Assembly (NCBI GenBank): GCA_946478865.1
Contig: CAMLDO010000009.1
Location: forward strand, 1-64,000
Direction of reading: 5' to 3'
DNA: 64,000 bases
Origin: an uncultured Methylobacillus sp.
Lineage (GTDB): Bacteria; Pseudomonadota; Gammaproteobacteria; Burkholderiales; Methylophilaceae
Shown: in pieces, positions 1 through 7,823 of the stretch
How positions within the stretch are numbered: position 1 is the stretch's first letter
How the letters are laid out: each line of letters begins with the position of its first letter
The notes under the pieces: generated by a model
Seen by the model: only the letters and a program-made list of their open reading frames with translations
Databases searched by the model: none
Told to the model about the DNA's origin: nothing
Position numbers and translations under genes: made by a program

Positions 1-89
1 CATCAAACCACCCAACCCACTCGCCTCAAACCCAAGCGAGGCGCGCATTTTACAGCGCATTTGCATTTCGTCAACCACTAAATTCTTGC

Positions 90-166
90 TGGTTGCGGGG
101 ACAGGATTTGAACCTGTGACCTTCGGGTTATGAGCCCGACGAGCTGCCAGACTGCTCCACCCCGCG
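90..166 (-). tRNA. initiator tRNA-fMet (CAT)
   Basis: Read on the minus strand this is a 77-nt cloverleaf with an encoded CCA end (plus-strand TGG at 90-92) and a CAT anticodon at 130-132. The acceptor begins with C (166) opposite A (94), giving the unpaired C1-A72 typical of initiator tRNA. The anticodon stem carries the three G-C pairs (GGG-CTCATAA-CCC) that mark initiators. The D-loop and TTCAAAT T-loop are intact, so the gene should be functional. Confidence 0.95.
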
Positions 167-209
167 CCCGATTCGCCGCTTCGCTGTGTGCGTTGCGTCG
201 AGAGGTGAG

Positions 210-239
210 ACTATAGCAAAGTGGCTGTTTTAGTGTCAA
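210..239 (-). promoter_or_regulatory. sigma70 promoter of the tRNA-fMet gene
   Basis: On the minus strand a perfect TTGACA (-35, plus positions 234-239) is separated by 18 nt from TATAGT (-10, 210-215). The start site would fall about 35 nt upstream of the mature tRNA 5' end. The near-consensus sequence fits a strong stable-RNA promoter. Confidence 0.75.
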
Positions 240-324
240 GCAGAAGCTGCAATTTTATTGCAGTCGACGCAACCAGCGCGACTCTCGGAGCCGCACCAAT
301 GCTTGAGGGAGTGACTCTAGTCCT

Positions 325-1317
325 CTAGGTACGCTGTGGCAAGAGGCCTTGTTCGCGGTACCACGCGACAGTGCGACGGAATCCTTCGTCGAGGTCGATC
401 TGAGCTTGGTAACCAAGCAGCCGCTTTGCCTTCTCCGTGGAGAACGCACGGTTATGCTTGAAGAACGTGAGGCGCCGCCTATGCAGCGGAGGAGAAATGC
501 CGAAGGGTTTGCATAGCCACTCGCATCCTGCCGCCGCCATGCTCATCAAGGGATAAGGGATCGTCAGCGTAGGCGAGTGCGTACCCAGCGCGCGGGCAGC
601 AGTGGCAACATATTCACGCAATGGAAGATAGCGCGGGCCGCCGATAATAAAGACTTCGCCAGCAGCCTCGTTAACCTGCATGGCCAGCATGAAGCCCTGA
701 ACCAGGTCGTCGATATAGACCGGATGGAAGTTCGGCCGGGCGTCACCCACGAAGAAGAACATGCCCTTGTCTATCATGCGGAACATCTTGAGCATGCGGG
801 TATCGCCGGGTCCGTAAATGCCGCAAGGGCGAATGACGGCAACCTCGATGCCCTGCCCGTGCATGCCGAGACAATATTTCTCCGCCATCAGTTTGGTCTC
901 CTGATAGGGATCTCGCGGATTGTAAGGCGCGGTCTCATCCGCAGGTGTCCGGTCGACCGTCCCATGCACGCCTATCGTGGAACAATAGATGAAGCGACGA
1001 ACACTCGCGGTACGACTGGCTTCCAGCAACGCACGCGTACCTTCATAATTCACGGCAAGGAAATCCTCGTATCGCCCCTCGCTTCGATACATCGCCGCGA
1101 TATGAAATACGGTATCGACGCCTTCGACCAGTTTTTCCAAGGCGGCCTTGTCGCCCAGATCGCCCAGCACGATCTCCAGACGTTCATTGAACGGGATGGT
1201 GGAAGGATTGCGGATAAGCGCCTTAACCTTGTATCCCTCATCCAGCAGCCGCTTGATCAATGCAGCTCCCGTAAATCCGCTGCCGCCGGTAACGGCGACT
1301 GTCGTACGATCGCTCAT
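325..1317 (-). CDS. NAD(P)-dependent epimerase/dehydratase (extended SDR)
   Basis: 330-aa extended short-chain dehydrogenase/reductase. The Rossmann dinucleotide motif GGSGFTG is at residues 11-17 and the catalytic YxxxK is Y138-K142 (YQETK), with an upstream ST pair in YCSTIG. The family acts on nucleotide sugars (UDP-glucose 4-epimerase, RmlB-like) or on dihydroflavonol- and hopanoid-type substrates. The ATG overlaps the upstream methyltransferase stop as ATGA, so it is the last gene of a three-gene minus-strand unit with a methyltransferase and a GT-C glycosyltransferase. That context suggests it prepares or modifies a sugar donor for the envelope glycan locus. Its exact substrate cannot be read from the sequence. 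Confidence 0.85.
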   Translation of the reverse strand: MSDRTTVAVTGGSGFTGAALIKRLLDEGYKVKALIRNPSTIPFNERLEIVLGDLGDKAALEKLVEGVDTVFHIAAMYRSEGRYEDFLAVNYEGTRALLEASRTASVRRFIYCSTIGVHGTVDRTPADETAPYNPRDPYQETKLMAEKYCLGMHGQGIEVAVIRPCGIYGPGDTRMLKMFRMIDKGMFFFVGDARPNFHPVYIDDLVQGFMLAMQVNEAAGEVFIIGGPRYLPLREYVATAARALGTHSPTLTIPYPLMSMAAAGCEWLCKPFGISPPLHRRRLTFFKHNRAFSTEKAKRLLGYQAQIDLDEGFRRTVAWYREQGLLPQRT

Positions 1318-2063
1318 GCTTGCTTCCTGTCGAAACGTATTAGAACGGGATTCCCGATCAAAGATGTGATCCGCGCCTTGCGCATACTCTCTTCGACCGT
1401 GCGGACATGGCCGGATTTCGCAAACAAACGATGCAGTGCCATAGGCAAGGTGAATTGGCGGAACTCGCTACTCGGCATGAAACCGTGCCGGGCGAAACTG
1501 TCACGAATTTCGCTGTCCCAGAAGGTGCGATAGGTGCGCGTGTTCTTTTCGATCATCTTCTTGATCGGGAAAGTGGCGAGCGACAGCAGGTTGAGGCTCG
1601 CAAAAGTCGGGTAGTCGATGATGACGGCCTTGTCCGCGATGCGGCACATCTCGGCCACCAGCCCCGGCCAGTTCTCCATGTGCGAAATCAGACGCACGCT
1701 CACCACGGTATCGAAAGCGCGATCCACGATAGGCATGTCCACCAGATTGCCTTCGTAAAATGGAATAGCATCGCCGTGCTTGAGCCGCACCCGCGCGGCA
1801 CATTGCGCATCGCTGCCGGCCACCGACACTTTGCAGCCATGGGCCAGCAATGGGCCGATCAATTGCGCATGCCCGCCTCCCATATCCAGCACCAATCGCC
1901 CGGCGAGCGGACGGCCATCCTGCATGAGTTGAAGCAGCCCCCGCTCCTGCACTGACAGCATGTACTCGCCCGCCGGGCCGGCAAAGCGGGAGGCGTAGTT
2001 GTCGGAAGAGGTCTCGATATCGGGAGTTTCACGGTCGTCCTGCATGCTAACGCTCATGTCCAT
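1314..2063 (-). CDS. class I SAM-dependent methyltransferase
   Basis: 249-aa protein with a class I methyltransferase core. Motif I is LVLDMGGGHAQL, an acidic loop follows, and the motif IV region reads RAFDTVVSVRLISH. The substrate is unknown. I chose the ATG at 2063 because an AGGA lies 7 nt upstream; a GTG at 2099 would add 12 residues and overlap the upstream gene further. The start overlaps the end of the GT-C gene by 17 bp and the stop overlaps the SDR start, so the three genes are probably cotranscribed. O-methylation of a sugar or lipid made by this locus is a reasonable inference. Confidence 0.8.
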   Translation of the reverse strand: MDMSVSMQDDRETPDIETSSDNYASRFAGPAGEYMLSVQERGLLQLMQDGRPLAGRLVLDMGGGHAQLIGPLLAHGCKVSVAGSDAQCAARVRLKHGDAIPFYEGNLVDMPIVDRAFDTVVSVRLISHMENWPGLVAEMCRIADKAVIIDYPTFASLNLLSLATFPIKKMIEKNTRTYRTFWDSEIRDSFARHGFMPSSEFRQFTLPMALHRLFAKSGHVRTVEESMRKARITSLIGNPVLIRFDRKQA

Positions 2064-3735
2064 TTCGATGTCCTGTTGCCAAGGCACGCACTTCTTCACA
2101 CCCGTTTCCGGGAACAGAGCCGTGCCACTTGAATATATGGAATCCGGGGATCGCCGGCTCTTGCGGCTCCATCAAACGTTCGATGGCATCGGCGGCGCTA
2201 TCCGACACACCTATATATGTACGCCAGCGACTATCCGATACGACGAAGGCTCCATCCGGGAAGCACTCGACGATCCTCGCAATGTTCTCCGGGGTGGAAA
2301 TCGCACGGCGGCCAGTTCTCGGATCGAGCACATATTCGCCTCCCGACCCGACATCCTGGGTACGGTGGGTATTGACGAGCAGATCGAAGTCGCCGAGATA
2401 GGTAATGGCATGAAAATCATCGCCAACCAGCAGGATGGAAGGATGCCCCAGCGCCACTTCCAGCTTGGCCGAGTGCTCGCTCCAGGGCATATCTGGCGGC
2501 GAGGCCGTGAGACGAGAGGGATCATGCAATACCGCAACCGCGTCGCGCCTCAGCGATTTTGCGGTATCGCGATAAATCGGATGGGCAATGATGGCGCCTC
2601 CCACGATGATTGCCATGACAACCCCTGCAAGGAGTTTTGCCGCACCGGAAGAAATCGGCCATGCGGTCGCGCGTTGCAATCCTGCAACCCCCTCCAGCAC
2701 CGTCCGCCAGAGGGTCGGAAGCAATACCGCGACGGCCATGCCCCACAATGCGAACCAGAACGGAAAAGCATAGAACACATAGCGTGAGGACTTCATGCCA
2801 CCGGCCGACTGCAAAACCAGGGGCACAGCCGTCATGATCAGACAGAACAAGGCGGGACGAGGCCAGCGAGCAATCGCGAGCACGGCCGCCAACGGCAGGA
2901 ACAGCCACAGCAGCGGCATGCTGAAGAAGAACTCGAGAAAGTAGTACAGGTAATTGTTGCGATCGGGCTCTGCCCAGCGCGGAGTGAAACGGAATTCGCC
3001 GATGAGTTTGCCGCCGAGCTTGACCAATACGACAGCCGTCGCCAATACCAGTAACACCACTACAATTTTGACCCATGCCTTGCGCCACATTTGCACGCAG
3101 CATTCCCGCATTTCCCGGCGCGACAAAAGATCGATGAGCGCCCACAAGGCCAAGGCCAGCATGGCGATCGCCGTCGTGATCTGGAGATGCAAGGCAATCA
3201 GAAAAGCCGCCAGTGCAGCCAGCAACAACGGCAGACGCTTCTTCCCTGTCGGCTCCAGAGCCGCATAGACCGCAATCGCACCCAACCATACCGTGAGCGC
3301 CTGTAGAGAATAGAAGCGGGTGAACTGCGTGTAGACGATGGCGTAGCTGGCAAAGCAGAACAGGAGCGCTCCCGCCCAGCCCGCGAGCAAGCCGGCCTGC
3401 CGACTCAGCCAGACAAAGATCGCAGCAACCAGCAGTGCTCCGCCGAAGATCGACGGCAGCCGCGCGACAAAGAGATCGGCCCGGCCGAACAGTTCGAAGG
3501 CATATCCGGTCAGTGCGGTAAATCCTCGCCCGCGCAGATATTCGCCATCCAGCATGCGGAAGGAGCCCTCCTCCGCCCATGAACGGCCGGCCAGCAGGTG
3601 ATAGAGCTCATCGACATGTACGGGATTACTGCTGACTCCCAGCCAGCGTACCGCGAGCGCCAGCAGAAAAAGGAGCACAGCCTGCCAGATAAGTGACCGT
3701 GTATTTCCATGACTCGGATGGCTTGTTGGTGTCAT
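2047..3735 (-). CDS. ArnT/PMT-like GT-C family membrane glycosyltransferase
   Basis: About 562 aa and strongly hydrophobic, with many predicted transmembrane segments followed by a soluble C-terminal part of about 170 residues. The first periplasmic loop carries an acidic VHVDELYH motif, matching the catalytic Asp-Glu of PMT/ArnT-type enzymes that use polyprenyl-phosphate sugars. ArnT-like members transfer a sugar from undecaprenyl phosphate to lipid A or another envelope acceptor on the periplasmic face. I prefer the ATG at 3735; a GTG at 3786 would add 17 mostly basic residues. It is the first gene of the minus-strand unit and is divergent from an ArnC-like GT2 at 3992, a sensible donor/transfer pair. 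The acceptor and sugar are unknown. Confidence 0.8.
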   Translation of the reverse strand: MTPTSHPSHGNTRSLIWQAVLLFLLALAVRWLGVSSNPVHVDELYHLLAGRSWAEEGSFRMLDGEYLRGRGFTALTGYAFELFGRADLFVARLPSIFGGALLVAAIFVWLSRQAGLLAGWAGALLFCFASYAIVYTQFTRFYSLQALTVWLGAIAVYAALEPTGKKRLPLLLAALAAFLIALHLQITTAIAMLALALWALIDLLSRREMRECCVQMWRKAWVKIVVVLLVLATAVVLVKLGGKLIGEFRFTPRWAEPDRNNYLYYFLEFFFSMPLLWLFLPLAAVLAIARWPRPALFCLIMTAVPLVLQSAGGMKSSRYVFYAFPFWFALWGMAVAVLLPTLWRTVLEGVAGLQRATAWPISSGAAKLLAGVVMAIIVGGAIIAHPIYRDTAKSLRRDAVAVLHDPSRLTASPPDMPWSEHSAKLEVALGHPSILLVGDDFHAITYLGDFDLLVNTHRTQDVGSGGEYVLDPRTGRRAISTPENIARIVECFPDGAFVVSDSRWRTYIGVSDSAADAIERLMEPQEPAIPGFHIFKWHGSVPGNGCEEVRALATGHRNGHER

Positions 3736-3933
3736 TCGTATTCGCCTGAACCGGTGATGCAAATAAAGAAACCGAAGAGGGCTCACGCCAGCCTTGTCAA
3801 ACCGGCCGCCAGCTCCAAGCCCAACAGTACGCCATGAATAATAACCCTAGGATATACAAGAAAAAATTAGCCCGTCCGGACTATGGATCAGACCCCGGAA
3901 CTGTTGCATCTTGCTGATCAGGCAATAGACAAA

Positions 3934-3957
3934 TGCCGGGACTCGGCATCCCCGGCA
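3934..3957 (+). other. hairpin in the divergent intergenic region
   Basis: TGCCGGG (3934-3940) and CCCGGCA (3951-3957) form a 7-bp stem with a 10-nt loop, about 35 nt before the GT2 start at 3992. No T-tract follows, so it is not a classical terminator. It may be a leader structure. The remainder of the 256-bp gap (3736-3991) shows no promoter I could call with confidence. Confidence 0.35.
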
Positions 3958-3991
3958 CAGACTCGAAATAACGGTCAAAAAGGGTATTGTC

Positions 3992-4936
3992 ATGGTCACG
4001 TTATCAATCGTGGTTCCGGTATACAACGAGGAAGAAAACATCCAGCCGTTGTACCGGGCCATTACCTCTGCGCTCGAAGGCAAAATCGAAAGTTACGAAG
4101 TCGTTCTGGTGGACGACGGCAGCAAGGACGACACCGGCTTTCTGGCCGAACAACTCGTCGAGCAGGATGCCCGCATCCGCGTCGTCCGTTTCCGTCGCAA
4201 TTATGGCCAGACCGCCGCCATGGCCGCTGGCATCAAGCATGCGTGCGGCAAGGTCATCGTCACCATGGACGGCGACCTGCAGAACGACCCCACCGATATT
4301 CCCATGCTGCTGTCGCTGATCGAGGAAGGTCACGACATTGCCGTCGGATGGCGCCGCAAGCGCAAGGATGGCAAGGCACGCGTATTCGTCTCCAAGGTAG
4401 CCAACCGCATCATGGCCAAGGTCATGGGCGTTGCCGTGCGCGACAGCGGATGCTCGCTCAAGGCCTATCGCGCCGAACTGATACAGGACATTCCACTCTA
4501 CGGCGAAATGCATCGTTTCATCCCGGCGCTCTCCCAGCTGGCGGGAGCTCGCCTGGCCCAAGTCGAGGTCAAGCATCACCCGCGCCGTTTCGGCGTTTCC
4601 AAATACGGCTTCTCGCGTATCTACAAAGTGATGCTGGACATCATTTCGATCCGGGCGCTGCTGAGTTTCGCGCGCCAGCCCTTCCTGTGGCTGGGGCCGG
4701 TAGCGGTCACTTCATTCGCTATCGGCATGCTGTTCATCCTGTCGTCGATCTTCACCTGGCGCGCCGCCACCTTCGTCGATGCGAGCATCGGCGTGCTGCT
4801 GATTTCCCTCAGCGTTTTCATGACGGCATGGGGTCTGCTGGGACGACTTTTCCCGGCCATCGAGCCCAACACCATCAACTTCGCTTCGCTATGCGCCGCC
4901 TTGTCTGCGCGCGTTGAAAAAATCAAGGAGAGTTAA
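3992..4936 (+). CDS. polyprenyl-phosphate glycosyltransferase (GT2, ArnC/DPM1-like)
   Basis: 314-aa GT2 enzyme. The GT-A nucleotide-sugar motif DDGS is at residues 41-44 and the metal-binding DGD at 93-95, followed by a cytosolic catalytic domain and two C-terminal hydrophobic segments (about residues 230-295). This is the layout of ArnC, GtrB and DPM1-like proteins that load a sugar from a nucleotide donor onto undecaprenyl or dolichyl phosphate. An AGGG ribosome site precedes the ATG. It is the first gene of a nine-gene plus-strand operon, and its product could feed the divergent ArnT-like GT-C enzyme. Confidence 0.85.
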   Translation: MVTLSIVVPVYNEEENIQPLYRAITSALEGKIESYEVVLVDDGSKDDTGFLAEQLVEQDARIRVVRFRRNYGQTAAMAAGIKHACGKVIVTMDGDLQNDPTDIPMLLSLIEEGHDIAVGWRRKRKDGKARVFVSKVANRIMAKVMGVAVRDSGCSLKAYRAELIQDIPLYGEMHRFIPALSQLAGARLAQVEVKHHPRRFGVSKYGFSRIYKVMLDIISIRALLSFARQPFLWLGPVAVTSFAIGMLFILSSIFTWRAATFVDASIGVLLISLSVFMTAWGLLGRLFPAIEPNTINFASLCAALSARVEKIKES

Positions 4937-4939
4937 GCC

Positions 4940-5917
4940 ATGAAAGCAAAGCTATCGGTCGTTGAAATGCAGGACAAACTGGATGTTTCCGCGATTGTGC
5001 CAATTGCAGACCGGCACGACGATATTGAGGAAATCGCGCGCGAATATCTCAAGATGCTGACCAGAAGCGGCAAGACCTTCGAGATGATTTTCGTGCTGGA
5101 TGGCATGCATCCGGCCGTGGCATCCACGCTGGAAGCTCTGGCGGCAAATAACCCTGCGATCAAGCTCGTCATGCTCAACCAGTATTACGGCGAGGCGGCC
5201 TGCATACGCGAGGGCGTCAAGCGCTCCATCGGCGACATCATCCTGTTGCTGCCACCGTACCAGCAAGTGGTGTCCGACTCCATCGTCACGCTGCTGGGCC
5301 GCCTGGAAACGGCAGATGTCGCCACAGCGGTGCGCGACCGCAAGGATGACCAGTTTATCAACCGCATCCGGGGATGGACATTCGAAAAGCTGGCGCGCAT
5401 CGCCGGCTCGCATTTTTCCGACCCTGGTTGCAGCGTGCGCGCCATCAAGCGCAAGGTGTTCGAAGAAATGGTGCTGCAGGACGAGCAGCATCGCTTCCTG
5501 CCGCTGTTCGCCGAGCGTCTCGGCTTCAAGGTTCAGGAAGTGTTATTGCCGCAGGCCGAATCGGACAAGCGCCACCGCCAGCACTCCTTCAGCATTTATC
5601 TCGGCCGCCTGCTAGACCTGATTTCCATCAGCTTTCTGCTGCGCTTCCTGCAAAAGCCCTTCCGTTTCTTCGGCTCGGTGGGAGCGATTTCGATACTCAT
5701 CGGCACCGTCATCGGCCTGTTCATCACTGCCGAGCGCTTCTTCGACGCGATCCCCATGGGCGACCGGCCGATGCTGTTGTTGGCGGTACTCATGGTGGTG
5801 CTGGGCATCCAGATCGCCGCCATCGGCCTCATCGCGGAAATCGTCATCTTCACGCGCAGCAAGGGTACGCCGACCTATCACATCGACCATATTTCGGAAA
5901 AAACGGTACACAACTAG
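4940..5917 (+). CDS. GT2-fold paralogue lacking the catalytic DXD motifs
   Basis: 325 aa, with the same layout as the preceding GT2: a soluble N-terminal GT-A-like domain, then two C-terminal membrane segments (about residues 230-300). At the position of DDGS it reads LDGM (53-56), and where the neighbour has DGDLQ it reads PPYQQ (105-109), so both nucleotide- and metal-binding signatures are gone. Conserved flanking stretches (YYGEAACIREG, DPGCSVRAIKR) still align with the neighbour's NYGQTAAMAAG and DSGCSLKAYRA. It lies 3 bp downstream of the intact paralogue. The likely role is a non-catalytic partner, but a divergent enzyme is not excluded. Confidence 0.75.
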   Translation: MKAKLSVVEMQDKLDVSAIVPIADRHDDIEEIAREYLKMLTRSGKTFEMIFVLDGMHPAVASTLEALAANNPAIKLVMLNQYYGEAACIREGVKRSIGDIILLLPPYQQVVSDSIVTLLGRLETADVATAVRDRKDDQFINRIRGWTFEKLARIAGSHFSDPGCSVRAIKRKVFEEMVLQDEQHRFLPLFAERLGFKVQEVLLPQAESDKRHRQHSFSIYLGRLLDLISISFLLRFLQKPFRFFGSVGAISILIGTVIGLFITAERFFDAIPMGDRPMLLLAVLMVVLGIQIAAIGLIAEIVIFTRSKGTPTYHIDHISEKTVHN

Positions 5918-7078
5918 ATGAAACCGGATGCGATCATCGTCGGCGGCGGCATTCAGGGCGTGACGCTCGCGCTTGCGATGGCCGAGCGCGGGCTGCATCC
6001 CGTCATCGTGGAGCGAAACGGGCTCGGCGCGGGCGCCAGCGGCAACAGCTACGGCATCGTGCACGGCGGGCTGCGCTACCTGCAAACGCTGGACTTGCTA
6101 CGCTGGCGCCGTTCGCGCATCGCCCAGTCCTGGTTTCTCGACGAATTCCCTGCTTATGTAAAGCCGCTGCGCTGCGTAATGCCGCTCTATCAGGGACGGC
6201 TGCGTTCCCCTCCGCTGTTCCGCGCAGCCATGCTGCTGCAGGAATGGCTCGCTTCTGCACTCCATGCGCATGTTCCGCTACCGCCGCCCAAGCTGCTGAC
6301 CGCCGCCCAGGTGCGGGATGAATTCGAGGTGCCCGGGCAGCGTTTACTGGGCGCGGCCTGCTGGCACGATGCCGAGGTGCGCGACATGCCCGGCCTGCTG
6401 GAGGCCATGCTGAAGCGTAGCGGCATGGACAAAAGCGTACTGCATATCCCCTGCGAAGCACGCGAACTGCTGGAGGACGAGCATGGCGTGGCAGGCCTGC
6501 GTATTGCGCATCCCGACGGTGAAACGGAAGACCTGTCCTGCCGCATCGTGATCAACTGCACCGGGGCCTGGACCGGGCGCTGGCAGCAGACAGCTCCTTG
6601 CCCGACCGCCAATACGCTCGCCTTCAATCTGCTATTGAACGGCCGCTTGCCCGGCGACAGCGCCCTGGCTGTCTCGGCCATTCCGGGCAAAGGACGCAGC
6701 TATTTCGTACGCCCCCATCCGGAAGGTATTTTTGCAGGCACTTACTATCGCCCGGCCCTCGACGCTGCCGAACCTGAAGTGACGGAGCAGGATATCAGCG
6801 ACTTCCTGAGCGAACTGGACCTCGCCTTGCCGGGCTGGAATCTCAAGAACGCGCAGGTCAAGCACATCACTGCGGGCCTGTTGCCGGACAAGGATGGAAA
6901 AGGCAGGAAACTTTCCTCCGCCGACCACATACTCGTCCATCGCCCACGAGGGTTCTACTCCATCCTCGGCGGCAAATTCACGACGGCACCTCTGCTCAGC
7001 CAGGATGCGATCAAGATAATCTGGCCGGACGACACGCCCGAAGCTGTAGCGGCTACATTGGCGAAAAATCATGGCTGA
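5918..7078 (+). CDS. FAD-dependent oxidoreductase, GlpD-like (DAO family)
   Basis: 386 aa. The N-terminal FAD-binding motif IIVGGGIQG is followed by an E-containing strand end (VIVERNGLGAG). The stretch HGGLRYLQ matches a hallmark of aerobic glycerol-3-phosphate dehydrogenase, and GGKFTT near the C-terminus corresponds to the GlpD GGKxTT motif. The protein is shorter than GlpD (about 500 aa) and lacks its C-terminal helical domain. The ATG directly follows the stop of the previous gene. Oxidation of a glycerol-phosphate-type or other hydroxy/amino substrate is likely; the natural substrate is unknown. Confidence 0.75.
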   Translation: MKPDAIIVGGGIQGVTLALAMAERGLHPVIVERNGLGAGASGNSYGIVHGGLRYLQTLDLLRWRRSRIAQSWFLDEFPAYVKPLRCVMPLYQGRLRSPPLFRAAMLLQEWLASALHAHVPLPPPKLLTAAQVRDEFEVPGQRLLGAACWHDAEVRDMPGLLEAMLKRSGMDKSVLHIPCEARELLEDEHGVAGLRIAHPDGETEDLSCRIVINCTGAWTGRWQQTAPCPTANTLAFNLLLNGRLPGDSALAVSAIPGKGRSYFVRPHPEGIFAGTYYRPALDAAEPEVTEQDISDFLSELDLALPGWNLKNAQVKHITAGLLPDKDGKGRKLSSADHILVHRPRGFYSILGGKFTTAPLLSQDAIKIIWPDDTPEAVAATLAKNHG

Positions 7079-7823
7079 GCATTTCCTCGTCGATGCCCAT
7101 GTACATTTGCACCGCCCAGCTCACGCGCCGGACGATCTGGCGCTGGCGGCGGCCAATTTCGCGGTAGCGGATGATCATGCCGCGCTGGCGGTCGTCCTGC
7201 TCGCAGAACGCGCCGGCTACGATGCATTCAGCCAGTTGGTGGCACAGCTACCAGAGGCCGGTCCGGATGCCGTGTGGTACGAAGATGGCCCCCTGCGCCT
7301 TCTGATTGTCGCCGGACGTCAGATCGTGACGCGGGAAGGTCTGGAGATACTGGGTCTGGCAACGCGAAACCCCATCCCCGACGGCCTCTCCGCCCATGGC
7401 GTGCTTGCGCGGCTGCGCAGCAGCGATGCCCTCGCCGCCCTTCCCTGGGGCGTCGGCAAATGGCTGGGCAAGCGTGGCCGTATCGTCGACGAGCTCATCG
7501 CAGAAGCTCCCCTGGGGCAACTCTTCCTCGGGGACAACGGTGGACGCCCAACCTGGTGGTCCGTGCCCCAGTTCTCAGGAAGGCTGCCCGTGCTGGCGGG
7601 CTCGGACCCGCTGCCGCTGGCCGGATCGACAGCCGCAATCGGGAGTTTCGGCTCCCGTGTGACGGGATCGCTGGATGAATCGCGGCCAGTCGCCAGCCTC
7701 AAGCAGATCCTGCGCAATCCATCCACGAAGATTTCCACCTACGGCCGCCTGACGCCGTCGCTGCGCTTCTTTTCAGATCAGGCCAGGCTGCGCTTCAGCC
7801 GCAATCGCATGGAGTTTGCATGA
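7071..7823 (+). CDS. uncharacterised protein with N-terminal DAHVHLH motif
   Basis: 250 aa, overlapping the previous gene by 8 bp. Residues 8-14 read DAHVHLH, the HxH metal motif that opens amidohydrolase and PHP-type phosphoesterase domains. I see no other complete set of metal ligands: a second histidine cluster and the late Asp are not evident. No signal peptide or membrane segment is apparent. The stop overlaps the next gene as ATGA. It is clearly part of the glycan operon, but I do not recognise its function; a divergent metal-dependent hydrolase is the best guess. Confidence 0.6.
   Translation: MAEHFLVDAHVHLHRPAHAPDDLALAAANFAVADDHAALAVVLLAERAGYDAFSQLVAQLPEAGPDAVWYEDGPLRLLIVAGRQIVTREGLEILGLATRNPIPDGLSAHGVLARLRSSDALAALPWGVGKWLGKRGRIVDELIAEAPLGQLFLGDNGGRPTWWSVPQFSGRLPVLAGSDPLPLAGSTAAIGSFGSRVTGSLDESRPVASLKQILRNPSTKISTYGRLTPSLRFFSDQARLRFSRNRMEFA

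Noticed and set aside
90..325. tRNA gene as a possible integration site for the glycan locus
   Set aside because: No duplicated tRNA 3' end, integrase or att-like repeat was found near the locus.
577..1533. Long open frame on the plus strand opposite the SDR and methyltransferase genes
   Set aside because: It mirrors conserved minus-strand genes, has no recognisable domain and no ribosome site. High GC content produces many such open antisense frames in this window.
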